Assembly: GCA_017617415.1 (NCBI GenBank)
Contig: JAFZWH010000073.1
Span: 1-36,529 of the forward strand
Source of the DNA: Victivallales bacterium
GTDB lineage: Bacteria > Verrucomicrobiota > Lentisphaeria > Oligosphaerales > Oligosphaeraceae
DNA length: 36,529 nucleotides
Direction: 5' to 3'
Part shown: positions 16,037-23,737 of the stretch, one piece after another
Layout: every line of letters starts with the position of its first letter
Position numbering within the stretch: position 1 is the stretch's first letter
Position numbers and translations under genes: made by a program
The notes under the pieces: generated by a model
Told to the model about the DNA's origin: nothing
The model's database searches: none
The model's input: only the letters and a program-made list of their open reading frames with translations

Positions 16037-17404
16037 ATGACTACTGAAAACACTGCTGAATCCCCGGCGGCGACCTATGTCCCCGATTTCATGAATAAAC
16101 TCGTGTCGCTGTGCAAGCGGCGTGGCGTCATCTTCCAGAGTTCCGAAATCTACGGTGGCTTCAATGGCTTCTGGGACTACGGTCCCAACGGCGCTCCCCT
16201 GCGCCGAGCCGTCGAACGCGCCTGGTGGAAATACATGGTCGAGGACCGTGACAATGTCGTCGGGCTGGACTCCACCATCATCTGCGCACCGATGGTCTGG
16301 AAGGCCTCCGGCCACGTGGACCAGTTCTCCGACCAGATGACCGACTGCAAGGACTGCAAGAAGCGCTGGCGCGTGGACCAGTTGCCTGTGCCTGGCGAAT
16401 GCCCTGCCTGCGGCAGCCACAACCTCACCGAGCCGCGCGACTTCAACCTGATGATGAAGACCTACGTCGGTCCCGTCTTTGACGAAGAGCACAAAGCCTA
16501 CCTGCGCGCCGAAACCTGCCAGCCCATCTTCGTGGACTTCAACACCATCCGTGTCGCCACGCGCCAGAAACTCCCCTTCGGCATCGCCCAGACCGGCAAG
16601 GCCTTCCGTAACGAGATCAACCCCCGCAACTTCACCTTCCGTTCCCGTGAGTTCATGCAGATGGAGATGGAGTTCTTCTGCGAGGACGAAGGGTCCCTCG
16701 ACTGGTTCGACTACTGGATGAAACAGCGCTGGGAGTTCTACACCAAGGTTCTGCGCATCCCCGAAAACAAGTTGCGCTGGCACTGGCACGAAAAGCTCGC
16801 TCACTACGCCAAGAAGGCCGTGGACATCGAATTCGAGTTCCCCTTCGGATGGGACGAGGTCGAGGGAATCCACCACCGCGGCACCTGGGACATGTCCCAG
16901 CACGCCAAATTCTCCGGCGAAGAGGCCGCCTGCAGTGTCTTCAACCCCGACACCAAGGAAGCCCATTACCCCACCGTCGTCGAAACCTCCTGCGGATTGG
17001 ACCGCATCTGCCTGATGCTCCTCTGCAACGCCTACGAGGAAGACACCGCCGCCACGCAAAAGGCGGACAAGGACGAGGACATCCGTGTCGTCCTCCACCT
17101 CCCCGCCAAAATCGCGCCCATCCAGGCCGCCGTCCTCCCGCTCTCTAAGAAACTCGAGGCTCCCACCCGCGAACTCCAGAAGGCTCTGCGCGCTGCTGAC
17201 ATCCGCACCGAATACGACGACACTGGCTCCATCGGCAAACGCTACCGCCGACAGGACGAAATTGGCACGCCATTCTGCGTGACCTACGACTTCGACACCG
17301 AGAATGACCACGCCGTGACCGTCCGCGACCGCGACTCGATGCAACAAGAGCGCATAGCCATCCCTGAACTGTCCGGCTATCTCCTTGGTCGGATTAACGC
17401 ATAG
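16037..17404 (+). CDS. glyS: Glycyl-tRNA synthetase, dimeric one-chain (alpha2) type
   Basis: Class II synthetase charging tRNA-Gly. The 455-residue protein is the single-chain form also found in eukaryotes, archaea and some bacteria, not the alpha2beta2 GlyQ/GlyS type. Seen: an N-terminal LCKRRGVIFQSSEIYGG block, a zinc-ribbon-like insertion with CKDCKKRW and CPACGSHN, motif 2 AFRNEINPRNFTFRSREF and the following QMEMEFF, and motif 3 CGLDRICLMLL. The C-terminal anticodon-binding domain runs from about residue 350 (LPAKIAPIQAAVLPLSKK) to the end. ATG 16037 is preferred over an upstream TTG (15938), which would add a non-homologous extension. A 5-bp hairpin (17415-17431) follows the stop. A long antisense open frame is a shadow. 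Confidence 0.96.
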   Translation: MTTENTAESPAATYVPDFMNKLVSLCKRRGVIFQSSEIYGGFNGFWDYGPNGAPLRRAVERAWWKYMVEDRDNVVGLDSTIICAPMVWKASGHVDQFSDQMTDCKDCKKRWRVDQLPVPGECPACGSHNLTEPRDFNLMMKTYVGPVFDEEHKAYLRAETCQPIFVDFNTIRVATRQKLPFGIAQTGKAFRNEINPRNFTFRSREFMQMEMEFFCEDEGSLDWFDYWMKQRWEFYTKVLRIPENKLRWHWHEKLAHYAKKAVDIEFEFPFGWDEVEGIHHRGTWDMSQHAKFSGEEAACSVFNPDTKEAHYPTVVETSCGLDRICLMLLCNAYEEDTAATQKADKDEDIRVVLHLPAKIAPIQAAVLPLSKKLEAPTRELQKALRAADIRTEYDDTGSIGKRYRRQDEIGTPFCVTYDFDTENDHAVTVRDRDSMQQERIAIPELSGYLLGRINA

Positions 17405-17488
17405 GCATACATTCAGGTTTTTGCAGAACCTCCAACCTCTCACCAGCGGAGGGCGCGCAGAAGCACATCCCTCCCGCCAAATTCCAGC

Positions 17489-18802
17489 ATGAAACTCCGG
17501 ACCGCCTTCCTCAGCCTTTTGAGTGCCCTGCTGCTGGGCAATGCCATCTGGTGTTATTGTGCCTACAGCAAGGAAGCCGAGGCCAGCAACTCCGCCGAGG
17601 TGCTGGACAAGCTCAACCTCCTCATCGACGTAATGCAGCTCCTACGGGAGAACTACGTGGACGAGGAGGCGGTCACCCCTGACCGGCTACTGGAAAATGC
17701 GATTATGGGGCTGGCGGGAGAACTTGACCCCTACACCGAGTACATGCCGCCTGAGGCCGCCAGGGAGTTCGCCAAGTATTTCGAGACTGGATCCTTCGGG
17801 GGTGTCGGGCTGCAAGTCACCATGAAGAACGGCTGGGTCACCGTCGTCACCACCATCGATGGGACGCCTGCTGCCCGTGCGGGAGTTCTTCCAAATGACC
17901 AGGTCGTCGCCATCGACGGAGAGGACATGGCCGGAAAAACCACCGACGAGGTGGTGGCGCTCCTTCGTGGCGAAGTGGACACCGTGGTCGCTGTCACCTT
18001 CCGTCGTCCTGACCAAGAAGAGGAAATCACCATAAGGCTGGTGCGTGCCGAAATCCCCCTCACCCGGGTGGACAATGTCCATATCATCGCCGGAACCACC
18101 ATCGGCTACCTGGGCTTCCACGAGTTCGCCGGCGACGCTCCCCAAGAGTTCGAGAAAGCGCTCCGACAGCTCGTGGAGGAGCAGGCCACCGGGGTCATCA
18201 TTGACCTGCGCCAGAATCCCGGAGGACTCGTGGACCAGGCCGTCGAGATTTGCAGCATGTTCTTGCCGGACAAGTCGTTGGTTTGCTCCATCGAGGGGCG
18301 AAACCCGGAGACCACCATCCGGCACTTCACCGAACGGCGGTATCATTTCCCGGACAACATCCCCGTTGTTCTGCTCATTGACGGCGGAAGCGCCTCGGCT
18401 GCCGAAATCCTCTCGCAATGTCTCAAGGACTATGACCGTGTCACCTTGGTAGGAGAGCGAACCTTCGGCAAGGGCATTGTCCAGACCTCCTTTGAGATGC
18501 CCCGCGGTGGAATGCTCAAACTCACCATTGCGAAATACTTCACCAAGAGCCGTAAGCCCATTCACCAGCAAGGTATCGAGCCGGATATCCACATCAAGCT
18601 CACGCGCGAGGAACACATCCAGCTTTATGATACTTTCAATCGCGAGGAACGCGAAAAACTCGACCGATGCATTCAGGCCGCAGTTGCTTTCATCCAAGGT
18701 GGTTGCGTGCTGCCGGACACCCAGGAAGAGCCGGACACCCAGGAAGAGCCGGACACCCAGGAAGAGCCGGACACCCAGGAAGAGCCGGACACCCAGGAAT
18801 GA
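17489..18802 (+). CDS. S41 carboxyl-terminal processing protease
   Basis: Periplasmic serine protease of the CtpA/Prc family that trims or degrades envelope proteins. Domains in order: N-terminal signal-anchor (LRTAFLSLLSALLLGNAIW), a helical region (IMGLAGELDPYTEYMP), a PDZ domain at about residues 105-190 (GGVGLQV, AARAGVLPNDQVVAIDG), and the protease core with IDLRQNPGGLVDQA. The dyad is Ser303 in GGSASAAE and Lys328 in ERTFGKGIVQ, 25 residues apart as in the family. At 437 aa it is typical. The last 29 residues are a PDTQEE tandem repeat encoded by an 18-bp minisatellite, unusual and acidic. It lies between glyS and dapB with 84- and 37-base gaps. Confidence 0.94.
   Translation: MKLRTAFLSLLSALLLGNAIWCYCAYSKEAEASNSAEVLDKLNLLIDVMQLLRENYVDEEAVTPDRLLENAIMGLAGELDPYTEYMPPEAAREFAKYFETGSFGGVGLQVTMKNGWVTVVTTIDGTPAARAGVLPNDQVVAIDGEDMAGKTTDEVVALLRGEVDTVVAVTFRRPDQEEEITIRLVRAEIPLTRVDNVHIIAGTTIGYLGFHEFAGDAPQEFEKALRQLVEEQATGVIIDLRQNPGGLVDQAVEICSMFLPDKSLVCSIEGRNPETTIRHFTERRYHFPDNIPVVLLIDGGSASAAEILSQCLKDYDRVTLVGERTFGKGIVQTSFEMPRGGMLKLTIAKYFTKSRKPIHQQGIEPDIHIKLTREEHIQLYDTFNREEREKLDRCIQAAVAFIQGGCVLPDTQEEPDTQEEPDTQEEPDTQEEPDTQE
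18713..18799. repeat. 18-bp coding minisatellite in the protease C-terminus
   Basis: Four complete identical copies of an 18-nt unit (starting CCGGACACCCAGGAAGAG) plus a 15-nt fifth copy, running into the stop codon. It encodes (PDTQEE)4 PDTQE. Perfect nucleotide identity between copies suggests recent slippage and variable copy number between strains. Confidence 0.95.
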
Positions 18803-18824
18803 TTTCTAAAACAACCTCCGCAAT

Positions 18825-18838
18825 TGCTAATTGCTAAT
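18825..18838. repeat. Tandem heptamer (TGCTAAT)x2 before dapB
   Basis: Two perfect TGCTAAT copies, preceded by CAAT and ending one nt before ATG 18840. The same heptamer occurs in three copies before the HD gene. In this 37-base gap there is no SD; the repeats occupy the place of the leader. Confidence 0.8.
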
Positions 18839-18839
18839 T

Positions 18840-19655
18840 ATGACAAGGGTTACCATCGTAGGTGCGGCCGGCCGAATGGGCCGAATGCTTGTCCAGGAAG
18901 TGACCAATACTCCGGAACTGACATTGGTCGGAGCCTTGGAATCCGAACAGTGTCCTTTTCTGGGCACCGATGCTTCGCAGCTGGCAGGGCTGCCTGCATC
19001 TGGCGTCAAAATCACCGCCGATACGGATGTGGCACTCCAGAAGGCCGACTGTGTGGTGGACTTCACCTTCGCCGCCGCCACGCGAACGCTGGCGCCCAAA
19101 GTCGCCGAAAAGGGTGCGGCGATGGTCATCGGCTCCACCGGACTCACTGCCGAAGACATCAAGTTGCTGGATGACTTGGCGGCCAAGGGCGCCCGCATTG
19201 TGCAGTCCCCGAACATGTCCGTCGGCGTGAACCTGCTCTTCGCGCTATGCGCACAAGTTGCTCCGTTACTGGGTGATGCATACGACATCGAAGTCGTCGA
19301 AATGCACCACAACCAGAAGAAGGACGCACCCTCTGGCACCGCCGAGAAGCTCGGACAGATTCTTGCCAAGGCGCGGGGGCTGAACTACGACACCGACACC
19401 CGTCATGGTCGCGTCGGTCTTGTCGGCGCCCGCACCAAGAACGAAATCGGGATGCATTCTCTGCGCGGCGGCGATGTCGTCGGCGACCACACCGTCATCT
19501 TCGCCACTGATGGAGAGCGCATCGAACTCACCCACAAGGCCTCCAGCCGCCAGACTTTTGCCAAAGGAGCCATGCGCGCCGTCAAATTCCTCGCCACCGC
19601 CCAGCCAGGACGCTACGACATGCAAGACGTCCTGGGACTCAGATATAATCTATAA
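18840..19655 (+). CDS. dapB: 4-hydroxy-tetrahydrodipicolinate reductase
   Basis: NAD(P)H-dependent reductase of the diaminopimelate/lysine pathway, supplying peptidoglycan cross-links and lysine. The 271-residue protein has the dinucleotide-binding start VGAAGRMGR (about residues 8-16), VDFTFA, and the family signature EMHHNQKKDAPSGTA with His156-His157 and Lys160, then RGGDVVGDHTV and a C-terminal GRYDMQDVLGL. ATG 18840 gives the normal N-terminus; the alternative TTG 18831 falls in the heptamer repeat. No SD is present. The AT-rich hairpin at 19652-19678 begins at the stop codon. No other DAP-pathway gene is visible in the window; the plus-strand aminotransferase at 5.8 kb is distant and not assignable to the pathway. 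Confidence 0.96.
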   Translation: MTRVTIVGAAGRMGRMLVQEVTNTPELTLVGALESEQCPFLGTDASQLAGLPASGVKITADTDVALQKADCVVDFTFAAATRTLAPKVAEKGAAMVIGSTGLTAEDIKLLDDLAAKGARIVQSPNMSVGVNLLFALCAQVAPLLGDAYDIEVVEMHHNQKKDAPSGTAEKLGQILAKARGLNYDTDTRHGRVGLVGARTKNEIGMHSLRGGDVVGDHTVIFATDGERIELTHKASSRQTFAKGAMRAVKFLATAQPGRYDMQDVLGLRYNL

Positions 19656-19678
19656 CTTGTTTAATTCAAAACAGTTAT
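19652..19678 (+). promoter_or_regulatory. AT-rich hairpin at the dapB/TonB-like junction
   Basis: ATAACT (bulged T) GTTT pairs with AAAC AGTTAT: ten base pairs with one bulge and a 6-nt loop. It starts at the dapB stop codon and ends one nt before the next ATG. The 3' arm overlaps the TATAAT box of the next gene. It could be a weak terminator for dapB, an operator-like palindrome, or both. Confidence 0.4.
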
Positions 19679-19681
19679 AAT
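19676..19681 (+). promoter_or_regulatory. Perfect TATAAT box overlapping the TonB-like start codon
   Basis: TATAAT matches the sigma70 -10 consensus and shares two bases with ATG 19680. No convincing -35 is seen at 16-18 nt spacing. If used for the adjacent gene, transcription would begin just inside the coding region, so it may be coincidental or drive a downstream start. Confidence 0.35.
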
Positions 19682-20585
19682 GCAAATCGACCAATCCAAC
19701 CGACTCTTCTCAATTCATCCGATCTTCTTGGTAATCAGCGTGGTGATTCATTTGCTGATTGTCCAAGGCATCGTAGTCTATTCGCGTCTTCATCCAACCA
19801 CCCCGCCACCGGCCATCACCGAAATCATTGAAGTTGCAATGTTCGAGCTGCCGGCGCCTGACGCGCCAGTCATCGAGCCGGAACCGGTGCCCCAGCCTGA
19901 ACCCGCTCCACTCACTCCCGAACCCGAGCCAGAACCGATTCCGCCGGAACCCGAACCGGAACCGGTGAAAATCGTCGCGCCGGACACTCCAGTGGAGCCG
20001 CCGCCGAAGGTGGAAAAGCCCAAGCCAGTCGAAGTTCCGAAGCCCAAGACGCGGGAGGAGCTCATCCGAGAGCGTTTCAAGAACTCCCCAATCAGCCAGG
20101 ACGACCCGAAGAAACGCGAGGCGGAGCGGAAAGAGGCGGAGCGCCAACGCCGTGAACAGGATGAGGCATTGAAGCGCTTGCAGAAAACCCTGGACAATGT
20201 TGCCACCGGCTTCAAGCCAAGTACAATTGCCCCGACCACAACCTCCCATGTCATCGGCGTTTCCGCTGACCAAATGTCCAAATTCAGGCGATATATGAGT
20301 AGCTGCGTAACGCCAGAGGTCAACCGGCTTTGGCAGAAGTTGGGTCCCACGGGATTGGAGAACCTCCCGACGCCCGCAACCATCAGCGTGGTAATTGACC
20401 CCACTGGCCGCGTCCTCTCCTATATGTTCGCCAAGCGCTCCAACAGCGCGACAGTCAACGACGCCGCCGATGCGCTTGGCAAGGCGTTGATGCAGAAAGG
20501 GCTCCCTCCCTTCCGCCAAGTCGGGCTCGCCACCGATGGCAACGCCCCTCTCACCATTGATTTCACTCTGAAATACGAGCGCTGA
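19680..20585 (+). CDS. TonB/TolA-like energy transducer protein
   Basis: Predicted inner-membrane protein that spans the periplasm to an outer-membrane partner. The 301 residues show: a short cytoplasmic start, one transmembrane helix at about residues 13-35 (IFLVISVVIHLLIVQGIVVY), a Pro/Glu-rich rod of PEP and EPEP repeats at about 55-130, a charged helix (KKREAERKEAERQRREQ), and a C-terminal domain from about 200 (VTPEVNRLWQ, ISVVIDPTGRVLSYMF) like TonB_C/TolA_C. I see no ExbB/ExbD or TolQ/R genes nearby. Whether it serves TonB or Tol function is undecided. It runs into nadK after 8 nt, so the two are probably cotranscribed. Confidence 0.83.
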   Translation: MQIDQSNRLFSIHPIFLVISVVIHLLIVQGIVVYSRLHPTTPPPAITEIIEVAMFELPAPDAPVIEPEPVPQPEPAPLTPEPEPEPIPPEPEPEPVKIVAPDTPVEPPPKVEKPKPVEVPKPKTREELIRERFKNSPISQDDPKKREAERKEAERQRREQDEALKRLQKTLDNVATGFKPSTIAPTTTSHVIGVSADQMSKFRRYMSSCVTPEVNRLWQKLGPTGLENLPTPATISVVIDPTGRVLSYMFAKRSNSATVNDAADALGKALMQKGLPPFRQVGLATDGNAPLTIDFTLKYER

Positions 20586-20593
20586 CGACCGCC

Positions 20594-21367
20594 ATGGATC
20601 AACCCGCAAAATTGCTCACCCGGCCTGGACTCAAGGTCAAATTGGTTGGACGCAACTTGGACGACCTCCGGCCGTTGCTGGCATCCTACCCCGTGAAACT
20701 TCTGGAGCCAGGAGATACGGAAACGCCCGATCTGGTCATCAGCCACGGCGGAGACGGGTCGCTGCTGGGTGCCGAACGCGAATTCCCAGGCATCCCGAAA
20801 TTCGCCATCCGGGACCGCCGGAACAACCCAAAATGCCCCCAGCACGACGAACAACTGCTGCTCCAAAAACTCTTCTCCGCGAAAATCGACGCCCACTATC
20901 TCCCCAAACTGACCGCCACCGCCGAAACCGGTGAATGCCTGGACGGCATCAATGACATCGTCGTCTCCCGCGAAGTCCATCTCGGCGCCATCCGCACCCG
21001 CATCCTCGAAAACGGCCGGATCCTGCGTCACCAGGTCATCTCCGACGGCGTGGTCTTCTGCACCGCCTTCGGAAGCACCGGATACTTCCAAAGCATCACC
21101 CGCGGCAATTTCCAACGCGGCATCGGAATCGCCTTCAGCAATTCCATGGACGGAGACAGCTTCACGGTTCTCCCCGAGGACGCCGCCCTGGAACTCGAAC
21201 TCCTCCGCGGACCAGCCTGCGTCGTGGCGGACAACAATCCTCGCATCCTTCACCTCGCCGATGGCGCACGCCTCAAGCTGCGCCTCACCCGGCAGGCGAC
21301 TCCTGTCTTCGGACTAGATGCCTTCCGCTGCCAAGACTGCTACTTGCTGCGGCGTAACGGCGTGTGA
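20594..21367 (+). CDS. nadK: NAD kinase, divergent
   Basis: Phosphorylates NAD to NADP using ATP or polyphosphate. The 257-residue protein keeps the main family motifs: HGGDGSLLGAE with GGDG at residues 52-55, the NE/D position as GINDIVVS (Asn120-Asp121), and GSTGYFQS starting at residue 160. After GGDG, however, the usual PxxGxNxGxLGFL block is not seen; instead there is PGIPKFAIRDRRNNPKCPQH. The C-terminal beta domain is recognisable but weakly conserved. ATG 20594 lies 8 nt after the TonB-like stop, without SD. An imperfect hairpin follows the stop. NAD kinase is the best fit, though the altered segment makes kinetics or cofactor use uncertain. Confidence 0.82.
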   Translation: MDQPAKLLTRPGLKVKLVGRNLDDLRPLLASYPVKLLEPGDTETPDLVISHGGDGSLLGAEREFPGIPKFAIRDRRNNPKCPQHDEQLLLQKLFSAKIDAHYLPKLTATAETGECLDGINDIVVSREVHLGAIRTRILENGRILRHQVISDGVVFCTAFGSTGYFQSITRGNFQRGIGIAFSNSMDGDSFTVLPEDAALELELLRGPACVVADNNPRILHLADGARLKLRLTRQATPVFGLDAFRCQDCYLLRRNGV

Positions 21368-21391
21368 TTCCAATCCCAGACGGGAATGGAA
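21368..21391 (+). terminator. Imperfect hairpin after nadK
   Basis: TTCCAATCCC and GGGAATGGAA pair over ten positions with one A-A mismatch and a 4-nt loop (AGAC), starting directly after the nadK stop codon. No U-tract. Probable transcript-end or processing structure before plsY. Confidence 0.4.
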
Positions 21392-21437
21392 ACTCCCCCG
21401 ACCATTTGTTGCTTCACACTCCAACCCCATCCTGCCT

Positions 21438-22070
21438 ATGTCACCAAAAATCTACTGTGTGCTTTTCATGCTACTGTTTGGATACTTGGCCGGAAGCGTC
21501 CCCTTCGGATACCTGATAGGACGGCTCAACGGCATTGACATCCGAAAATATGGCAGCCACAACATCGGAGCAACCAATGTGACTCGCGTGCTGGGAGCGG
21601 CTAACGGGAGAGTTTGCTTCCTTCTCGACTTCCTGAAGGGCGCACTGCCGGTCATCTTCATCGGATACCGAATCGGCCTCGGTTCACCTATCGGGCAAGG
21701 CTGGAGCGGGGTTCTCGTGGCGGCAGGGTGCATCCTTGGGCACATGTATCCTTGCTGGCTTAACTTCAAAGGTGGAAAGGGTGTGGCAACCAGCATCGGC
21801 GCGCTTATCGCGCTCGCCTTCTGGCCCGTCATCATCGCGCTGGTGGTATGGTATCTGGTTTTTCGTAAAACCAAAATCGTCTCCTTGGCCAGCCTCGCCA
21901 CCGCCGCCACCACCCCCATTGCCGCACTCATCCTCAACCTCTTTGGCTGGTCACACACCCCATGGGTTATCATTCTGCTCATGTTCGGAGTCGCCGCCTT
22001 CATCTTCTGGAGACACCGCGAAAACATCCAACGCCTCATGAACGGCCAGGAGAATGGTTTCAAGAAATAA
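21438..22070 (+). CDS. plsY: Glycerol-3-phosphate acyltransferase PlsY
   Basis: Inner-membrane enzyme transferring an acyl group from acyl-phosphate to glycerol-3-phosphate, the first step of phospholipid synthesis (with PlsX supplying acyl-phosphate). The 210-residue polytopic protein shows the three conserved loops: GSHNIGATNVTRVLG (about residues 44-58), DFLKGALPV, and FKGGKGVATSIG, plus five or so hydrophobic helices and a short basic cytoplasmic tail (RHRENIQRLMNGQE). ATG 21438 gives the normal N-terminus with its first helix; longer in-frame upstream sequence is non-homologous. No SD is seen. The 38-base gap to lysS is AT-rich. Confidence 0.96.
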   Translation: MSPKIYCVLFMLLFGYLAGSVPFGYLIGRLNGIDIRKYGSHNIGATNVTRVLGAANGRVCFLLDFLKGALPVIFIGYRIGLGSPIGQGWSGVLVAAGCILGHMYPCWLNFKGGKGVATSIGALIALAFWPVIIALVVWYLVFRKTKIVSLASLATAATTPIAALILNLFGWSHTPWVIILLMFGVAAFIFWRHRENIQRLMNGQENGFKK

Positions 22071-22108
22071 CACACAATTCTTTAAAACAAATAAGTTACA
22101 TCTACATT

Positions 22109-23635
22109 ATGGAAGCTCAGGCACAAACTCCCGCCACCGCGCAGGAAACCACCGCCCAGGATTTGGGCAATGTCATTGCACAGCGCAGAGCCAAGGTCGA
22201 AACGATGCGCGCCGCCGGCAAAAACCTCTATGGCCATCGGGTTGACGACTTGACCGCCACCGCGCAGATTCGCGCGGAGTTCGTCCCACCCGCCGAAGGC
22301 GAAGAACCCTCTGCCACGCCGAAAATCTATCGCGTCGCAGGTCGCATGATGGCGCGGCGCATCATGGGCAAGGCGTTGTTCGCAAACCTCAAGGACGAAT
22401 CAGGCGCGATGCAGTTCTACATGCAGCGCGACGAAGTCGGCGTGGAGGCCTATCAGGAATTCAAGCAGCTCGACCTGGGCGACATCATCCTCATCGAGGG
22501 CTTTGCCTTTGTCACCCGTACCGGCGAACTCTCCATCCACGTCAAGCGCTACGAGCTGCTCTCCAAGTCGCTCCTTCCGCTCCCCGAAAAATTCCACGGC
22601 CTGCAGGACCAGGAGCAGCGCTACCGCCAGCGCTATGTTGACCTCATCTGCAACGACGACTCCCGGCACGTCCTCGCCATGCGCTCCAAGATTATCCAGG
22701 CCTGCCGCGAATTCCTGCTGAAGCGCGGCTTCATGGAGGTCGAGACGCCCATCCTCCAGACGCTCGCCGGCGGCGCCGCCGCACGCCCCTTCAAGACGCA
22801 TTTCAACGCGTTGAACATCCCGATGTACATGCGCATCGCTCCGGAACTCTACCTCAAGCGCCTGATTGTCGGCGGTTTCGAGAAGGTCTTCGAGATTGGC
22901 CGCGACTTCCGCAACGAGGGCATGGACCACAAGCATAACCCCGAATTCACTGTGCTGGAGCTCTATCAGGCCTACTCCGACTGCCAGGGCATGATGGAAA
23001 TCATGGAGTCCATGATCACCACCGTCGCCCAACAGACCATCGGAACCCTCGTCATCAAAGGCGAAGACGGTCATGAAATCAACCTCGCCAGCCCCTGGCG
23101 GAGAGTCTCTTTCCATGAACTGCTCGAGGAGAAGATGGGCGCCGACTGGTGGAGTCTATCCCTCGACGAACAGCGCACCAAGGCCAAGGCCCTCGGACTT
23201 GAAATTACCGACGACATGGACGCCTTCCATGTCTCCCACGAAATCTACGACCGCCTCATCGAGGACACCCTCATCCAGCCCACCTTCGTCACCCGCCTCC
23301 CCGCCTACCTCGTGCCGCTCGCAAAGCGCTGCCCCGACAACCCCGAGCTCGTCGATGTCTATGAACTCGAAATCGACGGCCGCGAGATGTGCCCCGGATA
23401 CACCGAACTCAACGACCCCATCGACCAACGTTCGCGCTTCGCCGCGCAGCTGGTCGGCCGCGCCGACGCCGAAGGCGAAGTGGACCGCATCGACGAGGAT
23501 TTCCTTACCGCCCTTGAATATGGCATGCCGCCCACCGGCGGACTTGGCCTGGGCATGGACCGACTCGTGATGCTGCTCACTGGCACCGAGTCCATCCGCG
23601 ATGTCATCCTCTTCCCCGCCATGAAACCGAAATAA
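22109..23635 (+). CDS. lysS: Lysyl-tRNA synthetase, class II
   Basis: Charges tRNA-Lys. The 508-residue protein has an N-terminal extension (about 20 residues), an OB-fold anticodon-binding domain (RVAGRMMARRIMGKALFANL, about residues 74-93), and a class II catalytic domain: motif 1 FMEVETPIL, motif 2 FEIGRDFRNEGMDHKHNPEFT, in pieces, and motif 3 GLGLGMDRLVMLLTG near the C-terminus. The length is typical. ATG 22109 is abutted by TACATT, a -10-like hexamer, with no SD. The leader AAGTTACATCT resembles the era leader AAGTTATATCT. A hairpin follows the stop by 26 nt. Confidence 0.97.
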   Translation: MEAQAQTPATAQETTAQDLGNVIAQRRAKVETMRAAGKNLYGHRVDDLTATAQIRAEFVPPAEGEEPSATPKIYRVAGRMMARRIMGKALFANLKDESGAMQFYMQRDEVGVEAYQEFKQLDLGDIILIEGFAFVTRTGELSIHVKRYELLSKSLLPLPEKFHGLQDQEQRYRQRYVDLICNDDSRHVLAMRSKIIQACREFLLKRGFMEVETPILQTLAGGAAARPFKTHFNALNIPMYMRIAPELYLKRLIVGGFEKVFEIGRDFRNEGMDHKHNPEFTVLELYQAYSDCQGMMEIMESMITTVAQQTIGTLVIKGEDGHEINLASPWRRVSFHELLEEKMGADWWSLSLDEQRTKAKALGLEITDDMDAFHVSHEIYDRLIEDTLIQPTFVTRLPAYLVPLAKRCPDNPELVDVYELEIDGREMCPGYTELNDPIDQRSRFAAQLVGRADAEGEVDRIDEDFLTALEYGMPPTGGLGLGMDRLVMLLTGTESIRDVILFPAMKPK

Positions 23636-23661
23636 GCCCCCCGCCCCATTCTCATCCTGTA

Positions 23662-23683
23662 GCAACCCCCTTTTCGGGGTTGC
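23662..23683 (+). terminator. Hairpin after lysS (copy 1 of a shared element)
   Basis: GCAACCCC and GGGGTTGC form a perfect 8-bp stem with a 6-nt loop (CTTTTC), preceded by CATCCTGTA. A second element with the same flank and a near-identical stem follows the DUF58 gene at 25938-25966. No U-tract after the stem. Terminator or dispersed REP-like hairpin. Confidence 0.5.
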
Positions 23684-23728
23684 GTTCTCAGGGGTTGCGA
23701 AAGGCGTCGGCGCGCCCCGTAATAAAAT

Positions 23729-23734
23729 TATAAT
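23729..23734 (+). promoter_or_regulatory. Perfect TATAAT box 3 nt before the moxR start
   Basis: TATAAT in an AT-rich tract within otherwise GC-rich sequence, ending 3 nt before ATG 23738. No SD and no good -35 at standard spacing. If active it would produce an essentially leaderless moxR mRNA. Confidence 0.45.
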
Positions 23735-23737
23735 CAA

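Noticed and set aside
16031-17443. 470-codon open frame antisense to glyS
   Set aside because: Complete overlap with a conserved synthetase on the other strand. The Val/Gly/Asp-rich composition is typical of an antisense shadow.
17448-17474. GGAGGG / CCCTCC inverted repeat before the S41 protease gene
   Set aside because: A 6-bp stem with a 15-nt loop in a GC-rich gap is easily expected by chance, and nothing else supports it.
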